Shown piece by piece: positions 25,280 to 33,006 of a stretch of 59,086 nt of DNA (the stretch's first letter is position 1; every line of letters starts with the position of its first letter). A program made the translations under genes and the position numbers. The stretch comes from Desulfotignum sp. (GTDB taxonomy: Bacteria > Desulfobacterota > Desulfobacteria > Desulfobacterales > Desulfobacteraceae), in the NCBI GenBank assembly GCA_021737695.1, contig JAIPDL010000012.1:1-59086 (forward strand), read 5' to 3'. The notes beneath the pieces are model-generated. The model had not been told where the DNA came from, searched no databases, and saw only the letters and a list, made by a program, of their open reading frames with translations.

Positions 25280-25456
25280 GTGAAAACCGAAAAAGAGATC
25301 AAAAAAAGACTGGCGGAACTGGAAATACTGATTAAAGACACCAAAGACCGGCTGCCGGCCCATTCGGTCAAGCCACCGGTGATGATGGATCTTCTGGCGT
25401 ATGAAGATGAATACGATGATCTGATGAAACAGCTGGCAAATCTGAAAAATGGGTAA
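25280..25456 (+). CDS. small hypothetical protein, 58 residues, coiled-coil
   Basis: A GTG-started frame with AGGAGG 8 bases upstream encodes 58 residues beginning MKTEKEIKKRLAELEIL and ending DDLMKQLANLKNG. The composition (charged, heptad-like Leu/Ile spacing) suggests two helices forming a coiled coil. The strong ribosome binding site and clean codon use argue that it is real despite its size. It is divergent from the PAS kinase gene across a 142-bp gap that should hold both promoters. I do not recognise the family. Confidence 0.6.
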   Translation: MKTEKEIKKRLAELEILIKDTKDRLPAHSVKPPVMMDLLAYEDEYDDLMKQLANLKNG

Positions 25457-25557
25457 GGAAATATTCAGGATACCTGGCATTCCATGTCCAGATGAATAGA
25501 TATTCATTCAATAAATTAAATTCAGGTTTTTTTAAACATCCCTTGACTTTTCCCGAT

Positions 25558-25875
25558 TTAAAGAGGTTCAATAAAAACCCATAGTTTTCCCCCGCAAACA
25601 TCTCCACCTTTGGTACCTAAATCATCAGTGAGGTCGATTTCAAGGATCTGAGGCTTTTGGGTGATCAATGTACTGCGCAAAGCAGCGCTGCGCGCCTGAC
25701 TTTCGCCGCAACCGCCCCCTATCGACCCATAAATGGTACCATCCATACATATGATCATTTTTGCCCCGGTCCCCCTCGGTGTGGAACCCGCTGTTTCGAT
25801 AATCGTGGCAAGGCAAACTGTTATTTCCCTTTCCTTTAGCTCCATTAATTTTTTAAAAATTTCCAGATCATTCAT
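25558..25875 (-). CDS. XdhC/CoxI N-terminal domain protein
   Basis: A 105-residue stand-alone XdhC_CoxI domain. The canonical signature is intact: TAGSTPRGTGAKM and GSIGGGCGESQARSAAL, with a conserved Cys in GGGC. XdhC proteins bind molybdenum cofactor and help insert its sulfurated form into xanthine-dehydrogenase-type enzymes. Its ATG overlaps the stop of the longer XdhC gene upstream (ATGA), so the pair acts as a split XdhC. It is the last gene of the catabolic cluster, which contains two such molybdenum enzymes. Confidence 0.85.
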   Translation of the reverse strand: MNDLEIFKKLMELKEREITVCLATIIETAGSTPRGTGAKMIICMDGTIYGSIGGGCGESQARSAALRSTLITQKPQILEIDLTDDLGTKGGDVCGGKLWVFIEPL

Positions 25876-26639
25876 AAATCAATTCCTACCGCATTCCTCA
25901 GCGCCCGAGCCTGAACAGAACCTTTTCTGCGAACACACACCAGTTCGGATACAATCGACAGTGCAATTTCTTCGGGCGACTCAGCCCCGATGGGAAGTCC
26001 GATGGGTGTAAAAACATCTTTTATCCTCGCCCGGGAATACCCTTTTTCCGCCAGCATTTCAAGAACAAAACGAACTCGCCTCCGGCTTCCAATAAGACCG
26101 ACATATACGGTTTTCTTTTTTAGTATTTCGATTAAACAATCAGCATCGTGCTCATGCCCCCGGGTGATCACAACGACATAGGTGTTAGAACTGAAATGGT
26201 AATCACGCAAAGCAGCAGTAAAATCTTCAGCAATGATTTTGCAATTTGGAAAACGAGAAGGGCTGGCAAAATCGGGTCGGTCGTCGATGACCACCACCCG
26301 AAACTTCAGTGGCTGGGCAAAACGGGCTAAAGGGATAGCAATGTGACCGGCTCCGCACAAGATTAACTGGGCATCAGGGGAGAGAATGTTCAGAAAAAAT
26401 TTAACCCCGGCTTCAATTTCAGCCACCTGGCTTTTATTTTCCTTAAATGCCTTTTGGGCCAGGCCAGCCAAATCTGAATCCAGTTTCGTTGATCCGAGAG
26501 AACCCACTATGTCACCTTTGTCGTATACAATTGCTTTTTGACCGGGCCGGACATCAGAGATGTTTGAGGTCAGGACAGTTGCCAGACAGAAGATTTTTTC
26601 CTTTTTTAAAAGCTCAACAATTCGAACATGAATATCCAT
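25872..26639 (-). CDS. XdhC family protein with C-terminal Rossmann domain
   Basis: A 255-residue two-domain XdhC. The N-terminal XdhC_CoxI domain is degenerate: the GSTPR and GGGC signatures are replaced (SDVRPGQKAIVYDKGDIVGSLGS). The C-terminal Rossmann domain is well kept (LILCGAGHIAIPLARFA, VVVIDDRPDF, TRGHEHDADCL, VGLIGSRRR, IGLPIGAESPEEIALSIVSE). The neighbouring small XdhC keeps the missing motifs, so the two probably complement each other in maturing the molybdenum hydroxylases encoded upstream. Confidence 0.85.
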   Translation of the reverse strand: MDIHVRIVELLKKEKIFCLATVLTSNISDVRPGQKAIVYDKGDIVGSLGSTKLDSDLAGLAQKAFKENKSQVAEIEAGVKFFLNILSPDAQLILCGAGHIAIPLARFAQPLKFRVVVIDDRPDFASPSRFPNCKIIAEDFTAALRDYHFSSNTYVVVITRGHEHDADCLIEILKKKTVYVGLIGSRRRVRFVLEMLAEKGYSRARIKDVFTPIGLPIGAESPEEIALSIVSELVCVRRKGSVQARALRNAVGIDL

Positions 26640-26686
26640 AAGACACCAAATTAATCATAATTTCTGGGTTGACATTCCATAAACGA

Positions 26687-26941
26687 TTATTTTTCACGTC
26701 GATAATATCGCATTAAGCCTGTTGAGTAAACACCGAGGGCTGCCCAGAAAAAAACCTCAGCCAGTCCGGCTTCGAAAAATACTCTTTTTGCGGTATCCTT
26801 GCCAACAAAAAGGGATATGAATCGCCAGAGATCCAACCATCCGCCGGAAATATCCAGCATACACATACGGGTACCAGCAAGGTCGAACCAGCCCTTTTTT
26901 TTTGACGTAAAATTGACCGTTGTTTTTCCTGACGGCTCCAT
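26687..26941 (-). pseudogene. truncated XylR-type N-terminal sensor domain (remnant of a regulator)
   Basis: An 84-codon frame. Residues about 14-60 (GWFDLAGTRMCMLDISGG, FVGKDTAKRVFFEAG) resemble the start of the XylR_N domain, the aromatic-effector domain of sigma54 activators, where RM-LLH...G and the GxxRARxxxxRxG pattern occur at matching distances. After about residue 62 the similarity ends and the frame stops; there is no room for the V4R, AAA+ or HTH parts before xdhC. It is thus probably a decayed regulator, though expression of a short protein cannot be excluded. Its ribosome site lies in a strong hairpin. Confidence 0.5.
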
Positions 26942-26948
26942 CTGAATG

Positions 26949-26984
26949 CCCCCCCTGCCTTAGATCCCACCAGGGCAGGGGGGG
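26949..26984 (-). terminator. 11-bp GC-rich hairpin after the aminotransferase gene
   Basis: CCCCCCCTGCC (26949-26959) pairs perfectly with GGCAGGGGGGG (26974-26984) around a 14-base loop, 8 bases beyond the aminotransferase stop. It has no U-tract. On the minus-strand transcript the G-run that would serve as ribosome site for the 26941 frame is in the stem, so the hairpin may act as terminator, translation block or both. Confidence 0.55.
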
Positions 26985-26992
26985 ATGAAGCA

Positions 26993-28246
26993 TTATTGAT
27001 ATTTGTCTTTAATAAAGGCCAATGTTTCATCAATGGCGGTCACGGTCAGTTCCAGGTCTTGCTGGGTGTGCCGGTAGCTGATGTACGAATGATGAAACGG
27101 GGTGAAAAAGAACCCTTTTCGGATGAGCTGGGTGTAAAAATCCGTGCGTTTGGATTTGTATGCACCGCTTGCTTCCTTTTCAAAGGTAATGTAGAACATG
27201 GGGGCCACGCCGCTCAGTTCTGCACCCACATCATATTTGTTTATGAGTTCCTGGATTTTTTTCATCATCCATTCGCCCTTTTCCCAGATATTTTCCAGCA
27301 CCTTGTCCCGCTCCAGGATTTCAATGGTCTTGAGCGCGGCCACAAAAGCTTCACTGTTGGGGAAAAAGGTGGACGAAATAAACAGCTTGGATTCAGCCGC
27401 CATCATGATCTCTTGTTTACCGGTGACAACAGAGATGGGGTATCCGTTGGCCATGGCCTTACCCATCACAGTGAGATCCGGGGTGGCCCCATACAGTTGC
27501 TGGGCTCCGCCCATGGATAGCCTGAAGCAGGTCCGGATTTCATCATACACAAGGACAGCCCCATATTTGTCAGCAATCTGTCTGACCCCTTCAAGGAAAC
27601 CCGGTTGGGGGAGTTCCATTTTTTCATGGTTGGGATGTCCAAAGGGCGTCATGATGATGGCCGCAGTTTCATCCCCATGGGTGGCCATCAGCTCTTCCAG
27701 CTGTTCAAGGTGGTTATATTGAAATTCAAACACATCGTCATAGAATTTGGACGGGATACCGCCTTTCATCTCAACGCACCAGTCATGCCAGCCATGGTAG
27801 CCGCAGCGCATGACCTTGATTTTGTTGGTATGGGCCCGGGCAATACGGATGCTGGCCGTGGTGGCATCAGAACCGGTTTTCAGGAAAATGCTCATTTCCG
27901 AAGACGGTATAATCTGGGTTAATTTTTTTGCCAGCAGGTTTTGAAATTTCTGGGTCAGGGTAAAACAAAACCCTTTGTTTTTTATCTGCTGGTAAACCGC
28001 ATCATCCACCTCTTCTTCGCGATACCCTAAAATGATGGGGCCGTACCCGCACAGGAAATCAATAAATTCATTACCATCCACATCGGTGAGGCGACAGCCT
28101 TTACCGGATTCAAGAAAGATGGGGTATTCTCCATTGATAAAATCACCAGGCTTTCTGGCACCCAAGACCCCACCAGGGACCAGTGTGAGTGCTTCATCAT
28201 ATAATTCCAGGCTTTTCGTTATATTTAATTTTTCTGTTTCTTTCAT
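26993..28246 (-). CDS. class III PLP-dependent aminotransferase (HemL-like aminomutase family)
   Basis: A 417-residue fold-type I PLP enzyme of the glutamate-1-semialdehyde aminomutase/omega-aminotransferase group. PLP-binding features: KTGSDATTASIRIARA near 123-138, GYHGWHDW at 149-156, D235 in VYDEIRT and the Schiff-base lysine K263 in MGKAMANGYP. HemL itself is unlikely given the catabolic setting and diverged active-site loops. It is the third gene of a thiolase, saccharopine dehydrogenase-like, aminotransferase run, and may move or remove an amino group of a pathway intermediate. AGGAGG precedes the ATG. Confidence 0.82.
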   Translation of the reverse strand: MKETEKLNITKSLELYDEALTLVPGGVLGARKPGDFINGEYPIFLESGKGCRLTDVDGNEFIDFLCGYGPIILGYREEEVDDAVYQQIKNKGFCFTLTQKFQNLLAKKLTQIIPSSEMSIFLKTGSDATTASIRIARAHTNKIKVMRCGYHGWHDWCVEMKGGIPSKFYDDVFEFQYNHLEQLEELMATHGDETAAIIMTPFGHPNHEKMELPQPGFLEGVRQIADKYGAVLVYDEIRTCFRLSMGGAQQLYGATPDLTVMGKAMANGYPISVVTGKQEIMMAAESKLFISSTFFPNSEAFVAALKTIEILERDKVLENIWEKGEWMMKKIQELINKYDVGAELSGVAPMFYITFEKEASGAYKSKRTDFYTQLIRKGFFFTPFHHSYISYRHTQQDLELTVTAIDETLAFIKDKYQ

Positions 28247-28261
28247 GGAAAGCCTCCTGAT

Positions 28262-29410
28262 TTATTTGTCCACTTCAAACAGGGATTCGATTTTTTGACT
28301 CTGGTGGATTCTGGCCCCTCTTTTTAAGAAAGCACCAAGGAATTTATCCGGATCAATGCAGCCTTCCGGTGCCAAAACCCCTTTTATGGTGACATCCCCG
28401 GCATCCATCATCAGGGATGCAATGGAAGCGGGAAGTCCAGTTCCCGGTGCCATTCGGCCCACCATGTCTGCGGTGTAGGTAATTTTTTTGCCATCTTTTT
28501 CTCCCTTGACAATGACTTTAAGCCCTGAAGACTGGGGACCGTTGTCTCTTCCCTCGGGAATGGTTTCCCACAGTTTTAGGGCAAGGTCATAGGGGGTAAC
28601 TTTTGTGCCTTTGATATCAATGGGGTCGTTGCCCAGAAGACCAGTTTGTTTCTGCTCTTGGATTAATTCATCCACCCATAAGGGGATCAGGGCTCCCTTG
28701 ATGATGATATTTTTAACCCCTTTAATGTATTTGGGCAGGGTGATGGGCTGGGGATGGCCAACGTAACGGACATGGCAGGTCCCTAAAGGGTCAAGGAACT
28801 TTTCTGCCACCGGTTCTGTCCCGCCTTCCACATGAACCAGTTCTCCGTTGATATACTGGGGAATTTTACCCAGGGTCATGTGAAGGCTGTGGTCCCATGC
28901 GGCGCCTTTAAGTTCGGCAATGCTGACCACCCAATACAGATAGATTTCATCTACACTATCCAGCCGGTCTGCATACCATTTTACCAGCACATTGTTGGTG
29001 CCGGGATCTGATCCCATGCCCGTGAGAACGGTGATGCCCGCATCCTTGGCCATTTGGTCAATTTCGGACTCAAACAGAATCTGGGTGCCTTCATAATCAT
29101 CGCAGATATCAATATAGTTCACTTTTGCCACCACAGCAGCCTTTGCCACGGGCACTGCAGTTTTGTAAAAAGGACCAGCCGTGTTGATGACCACGTTGAC
29201 GTCTTTAAAGGCCTTTACCATGGTGTCATGGTCATTGACATCCATTTTGATAAGGGATATTTTTTCACTTTCTCTTAATTTTTTTGACAGTCTTTCCGGA
29301 TCCGGGTATAAGTCCGCTAAAATTACCTGTGTAACCTGTTCTTGTTTGATCAGGTCCCGGGCAACGCCCTGGCCCATACCGCCGACTCCGCCAATGATTA
29401 ATGCCCGCAT
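28262..29410 (-). CDS. saccharopine dehydrogenase-like NAD(P)-dependent oxidoreductase
   Basis: A 382-residue protein with an N-terminal Rossmann fold (MRALIIGGVGGMGQGVA, glycines at 7-15) and the saccharopine-dehydrogenase C-terminal domain layout (VLTGMGSDPGTNNVLVKWYADRLDSVDEI). Members catalyse formation or cleavage of secondary amines between amino acids and keto acids, or related reactions. Next to an aminotransferase and thiolase, it may process an amino-acid-like intermediate. There is no lysine pathway gene nearby, so lysine metabolism is not supported. AGGAGG precedes the ATG. Confidence 0.78.
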   Translation of the reverse strand: MRALIIGGVGGMGQGVARDLIKQEQVTQVILADLYPDPERLSKKLRESEKISLIKMDVNDHDTMVKAFKDVNVVINTAGPFYKTAVPVAKAAVVAKVNYIDICDDYEGTQILFESEIDQMAKDAGITVLTGMGSDPGTNNVLVKWYADRLDSVDEIYLYWVVSIAELKGAAWDHSLHMTLGKIPQYINGELVHVEGGTEPVAEKFLDPLGTCHVRYVGHPQPITLPKYIKGVKNIIIKGALIPLWVDELIQEQKQTGLLGNDPIDIKGTKVTPYDLALKLWETIPEGRDNGPQSSGLKVIVKGEKDGKKITYTADMVGRMAPGTGLPASIASLMMDAGDVTIKGVLAPEGCIDPDKFLGAFLKRGARIHQSQKIESLFEVDK

Positions 29411-29462
29411 GTTTTTTTCCTCCTGTACGTTATTTTTTTCTGTTATTTTTACTTATTGTCGT

Positions 29463-30656
29463 TTAAGCCCCTATTTTCAGAATCAGCGCTGCGCCGGTAT
29501 CCCCGGCAGCACACCCGCTAAACAGCATATATCCCCCGCCCTTGTCGGCCAGCTCCTCAATACCTTCGATGATCGAACGCCCAGCCGTAGGTCCCTGGGG
29601 ATGGCCGAAAATGAGAGAAGACCCGAAGTTGTTAAAACTGTTCACATCAATGCCCATCTGGCGGGCCAGATAGATGTCATTGGCAGCAAAGGGGTTATGG
29701 GTTTTGATCACTTTAACGTCTTTAATAGAGATGCCGGCCCGGTCCAGGGCCATCTGAGCCGCAGGGACCACAGCCATGGCCATGAACCCTTTTTTCGCCC
29801 GGGAAAATCCATAGGAAATAATTTGTGCATCCCTGGAGGAATCCTGGCTCAGTTTTGAGGCTTTTTCTTTTGTGGTGACAATGAGACCGCAATTGCCGTC
29901 TGCCGGATGGGTCTGTGCGCCAAAGGTGTGGGCGCCGTTGGGCAGTACCGGCTTTAAATTTTCAAGACCCTGCCGGGTGGTCTGAACCACACCTTCATCT
30001 GCTGCCACCTGGATGGTTTTCTTTTTAGATACGGTGATATTGACCGGTACCATATATTTTTTCTGGAATTTCCTGTCATTGGCAAGACTGTCCATGTACT
30101 GGTCATACCTTCTGAGGGCCACATCGTCACATTCTTCTCTTGTTACCCCGCTCTCTTTGGCCACATTTTCAGCGGTCTGGATCATGGCATTTTTTGCCCA
30201 TGGATCATTGTTGAAATTGTCCATCATCCAGTTTTCTGAAATGACTTGCCCGCCCGGGCCCTTGGGATTGGGCCAGATGGTATGGGGACCGTTGGAACAT
30301 CGATCCGTCATCAGGGCAAAGGCGGTCTGATAAGTCCCTGTCTCAATGCCGGTAGCAGCCTGGAAGATGCAGGTGGTAGAGGTGGAACAGGCCTGGCTGA
30401 TCATTACTCCGGGAATATTTTGAGCACCGATCAAAGCAGAGGCCCATGGCCCGCCGTAAAACATATGGGGCTGTCCGACCGTGGTTCCTAAGATGAGGTA
30501 ATCAAAGATATCAGGGCTGATATCCTTTGTTTCAAGCCATTTTTCCGCTGTCTGGGATCCCAGAACAATGGAATTCTCATTTGCCAGACTGCCCTGCCAT
30601 TTGGAAAAAGGGCTGGAATAGTACCCGCTGTAAGGGATAAACGCTTTTGTCAACAT
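29463..30656 (-). CDS. thiolase-family acyltransferase
   Basis: A 397-residue thiolase. The nucleophilic Cys is C90 in SQACSTSTT, the catalytic His is in KTHNPFAAND and the C-terminal Cys in FSGCAAGDTGAALIL. It should cleave a 3-ketoacyl-CoA with CoA to release acetyl-CoA and a shortened acyl-CoA. In an indoleacetate-like pathway this would be the final step giving an aroyl-CoA. It lies downstream of yqeB with a 57-bp gap and leads the thiolase, saccharopine dehydrogenase-like, aminotransferase run. Confidence 0.85.
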   Translation of the reverse strand: MLTKAFIPYSGYYSSPFSKWQGSLANENSIVLGSQTAEKWLETKDISPDIFDYLILGTTVGQPHMFYGGPWASALIGAQNIPGVMISQACSTSTTCIFQAATGIETGTYQTAFALMTDRCSNGPHTIWPNPKGPGGQVISENWMMDNFNNDPWAKNAMIQTAENVAKESGVTREECDDVALRRYDQYMDSLANDRKFQKKYMVPVNITVSKKKTIQVAADEGVVQTTRQGLENLKPVLPNGAHTFGAQTHPADGNCGLIVTTKEKASKLSQDSSRDAQIISYGFSRAKKGFMAMAVVPAAQMALDRAGISIKDVKVIKTHNPFAANDIYLARQMGIDVNSFNNFGSSLIFGHPQGPTAGRSIIEGIEELADKGGGYMLFSGCAAGDTGAALILKIGA

Positions 30657-30713
30657 GATTCTATTTTCCTAAAGTTATCATATGATGGTCTTCTGCTTTG
30701 ACCTGTTATTCAT

Positions 30714-31559
30714 TCAATGATTATACTGCATTAAAATAGCTTCCAGTACGCTGCCGCCAATAGCCCGTGCTTTTTCCGATACGGTGGTGCAATAGACTGG
30801 ATTCCCCCGGGGATCAATATCCCCGATTTTAAGCTGGTTGGTCACCCGGGTATGATTTCGTATCCTTCCTCTTAAGACCCCGTCTATCCGGGAGATGACC
30901 GGTTGAGTATCCACCTGCCCGATCACATCGTGTTTTTTTACCAAGGTGCCAATGGGCAGGGATGATGTGAATACACCGGCGCAGGGTGCCCTAAGAACCC
31001 GTTCACTGGTATATCCGCCGATATTGCCGGGAACACCGGTGTTAGGTTCCGGACAGCCTTTTAACATCACCCGCCCAAGATTGTGGCCCCGGTTGGTTTC
31101 GATGACCATATGCACATCTTTGCCTGCCTCAAATCCCGGGCCAAGCCCAATGACCAGGGGGGCTTCTGAGCGATGGGTGCCCAGATTTTTTTTGGCAATA
31201 ATGGCATCAATCACCACATGGGGGTGGATGGCCTTGATGGCATTCCAATCCGGGTCTACCATGACAGGGACAAATCGGGTCCCCCAAGCAGAAGAAATGT
31301 CTTTGATATCTGAACATTTTTTTGCACTAACCCCTTCCACCACAATCTGTTCATCATATACGGCTTCGCAGAAACTGACCTGCCGTCTCACAGCCAAGGG
31401 TTTTGGGACTTCCATCATGAAAATATGATTTAAATTTGCCATAAAAAGACGGCAGGCAATACCGGTGGCCATTTCTCCGGCACCTTTGATAGCAATAACA
31501 AGGTCTTTGATCGGTATTGTCATATCATGGGGGCTATTGGGTAATCTTGATTCAGTCAT
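30714..31559 (-). CDS. yqeB: YqeB, selenium-dependent molybdenum hydroxylase accessory protein
   Basis: A 281-residue protein of the EF2563/YqeB family, a genomic marker of selenium-dependent molybdenum hydroxylases, in which a labile selenium ligand sits on the molybdenum. It begins LVIAIKGAGEMATGIACRLF (Rossmann-like) and continues with VEVPK-type and GLGPGFEAGKDVHMVIETNRGH segments and the C-terminal biotinyl-like APCAGVFTS/IDGVLRGRI. ATG 31559 is favoured by AAAGGA 9 bases upstream; an ATG at 31577 would add six residues. It lies between the MoeA-like and thiolase genes, within reach of two molybdenum hydroxylases. Confidence 0.85.
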   Translation of the reverse strand: MTESRLPNSPHDMTIPIKDLVIAIKGAGEMATGIACRLFMANLNHIFMMEVPKPLAVRRQVSFCEAVYDEQIVVEGVSAKKCSDIKDISSAWGTRFVPVMVDPDWNAIKAIHPHVVIDAIIAKKNLGTHRSEAPLVIGLGPGFEAGKDVHMVIETNRGHNLGRVMLKGCPEPNTGVPGNIGGYTSERVLRAPCAGVFTSSLPIGTLVKKHDVIGQVDTQPVISRIDGVLRGRIRNHTRVTNQLKIGDIDPRGNPVYCTTVSEKARAIGGSVLEAILMQYNH

Positions 31560-31577
31560 AGGGATATCCTTTTTCAT

Positions 31578-32597
31578 TTATCTACCGAACGAACAGACAG
31601 GGTAATGGCAGACCTTGCAGTTCATGCACAATCCCCCATGTCCCATGGCGGCAATGTCATCACCGCAGATGGTTTCTCCTGCCAAAATTCTTGGAAAAAT
31701 AAGGTCAAACACGGTCTGTTGATAGTAGAATACACAGGCCGGCAGGCTGATGACAGGGATGGTATCCAAACGTGAAACCATGAGCATGGCACCGGGAAGA
31801 ACAGGGCTGCCGTAAAATGTCACCTTGGCTCCGGCCTGGATAACCCCCTGGCGGGTGACATCATCCGGGTCAACCGATAGTCCTCCCGTGGTGATGATCA
31901 GGTCACACCCAAGTTGTTTTAACTCCAGAACAGCATTGGAAATGGCAAAGATGTCATCGGGAACCAGGATTTTTTTAATCAGTGTGCATCCGGCATCGGT
32001 TATTTTTTTGCCCACGGACGGACCAAAATCATCAGTGATCAGACCATTAAATACTTCAGATCCCGTTATTACGGCCCCCACTTTCAAGGGGGTATAAGGC
32101 TTGACAGACACAATTGGGTTATTTTCTTTTGTCAACGCTTCAAGCGCCTGGATATTTTTTGTGGGAATGGTCAAAGGGATAATCCGCGTGGCAGCTACGA
32201 TTTCTCCCTTTTTACAGGGAAAATTGTTTTTCAATGTGGCCACAATAATCTGTCCCATCTTATTGACCTGGAGCAGTGCATCCACATTAATTTTTAAAAG
32301 ACCTGCGTGGCGGGTGACAAGATTGATTTTACCTTCCCTTGGTTCGGTGAAGTCAAGGGTTTGATCTGAAATGGCCGTTGCAATTCTTTGGGCGGCATCA
32401 TTTTCATGGAGCTGGTCGTCTCCAAGTTCGAGGACGTATAAATACTGCTTCCCGATCCTTAAAAGTTCCGGTATATCTTCTTTTTTTACCAGATGACCTT
32501 TTTTAAACGCCACTCCTTTGAATTTCCCCCTGGTAATCCGCGTCATGTCATGGGCGAGAACCGTTCCTATCGCATCTTCAACTTTGATTTTCTTCAT
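31578..32597 (-). CDS. molybdopterin-binding protein (MoeA/MoaB-like) with C-terminal cysteine motif
   Basis: A 339-residue protein with a MoCF/MoaB-like molybdopterin-binding domain: VGAVITGSEVFNGLITDDFGP, DLIITTGGLSVDPDDVT and PVLPGAMLMV match the binding loop region. The C-terminus is Cys-rich (LCMNCKVCHYPVCSFG), as seen in homologues near aldehyde oxidase and xanthine dehydrogenase clusters. It probably handles molybdenum cofactor for the neighbouring enzymes. Its start overlaps the end of the epimerase-like gene by 20 bases and its stop abuts yqeB. Confidence 0.82.
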   Translation of the reverse strand: MKKIKVEDAIGTVLAHDMTRITRGKFKGVAFKKGHLVKKEDIPELLRIGKQYLYVLELGDDQLHENDAAQRIATAISDQTLDFTEPREGKINLVTRHAGLLKINVDALLQVNKMGQIIVATLKNNFPCKKGEIVAATRIIPLTIPTKNIQALEALTKENNPIVSVKPYTPLKVGAVITGSEVFNGLITDDFGPSVGKKITDAGCTLIKKILVPDDIFAISNAVLELKQLGCDLIITTGGLSVDPDDVTRQGVIQAGAKVTFYGSPVLPGAMLMVSRLDTIPVISLPACVFYYQQTVFDLIFPRILAGETICGDDIAAMGHGGLCMNCKVCHYPVCSFGR

Positions 32598-33006
32598 TTA
32601 CATAAGTCCCGTCAAGTATTTCGGTCAGAACCCCGCAGGTTTCAGTGGGCGGCATGATAAACGCATACCGGTTTCCAAACAGTTCTCTTGGTTTGTCATC
32701 AATCAATTTTTTACCTTTGGTTTTTAACTCTTTTAATCCTTTTTCAACATCATCTGTCCGGTAGGAAATCAGGAAAACGCCTTCTCCTCTTTTTTTGATG
32801 AATTTTGCCACGTCTCCGTCAGGAGATGTGGCTTCCATCAATTCAAGGGCAAGATCTCCCAGATAATACCGGGCAACCTTTATCTTTTCGCTTTCCGCCA
32901 CATATTCCTGGGCCAGTTCAAGTCCCAGGGTGTCTTCATATATTTTTTTGGCCTGCTCAAGGTTTTTAACGGCAAGGCAGATATGATCAATTGACGTGGC
33001 TTTCAT
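32578..33006 (-). CDS. mce: methylmalonyl-CoA epimerase-like VOC protein
   Basis: A 142-residue vicinal-oxygen-chelate protein. It starts with IDHICLAVKNLEQAKKIYEDTLGL and ends with RYAFIMPPTETCGVLTEI, which carry the metal-binding His and Glu of methylmalonyl-CoA epimerases. With the B12 mutase and carboxyltransferase in the same cluster it could epimerise methylmalonyl-CoA or a substituted malonyl-CoA analogue. The start immediately follows the molybdenum subunit stop. Confidence 0.82.
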   Translation of the reverse strand: MKATSIDHICLAVKNLEQAKKIYEDTLGLELAQEYVAESEKIKVARYYLGDLALELMEATSPDGDVAKFIKKRGEGVFLISYRTDDVEKGLKELKTKGKKLIDDKPRELFGNRYAFIMPPTETCGVLTEILDGTYVNEENQS

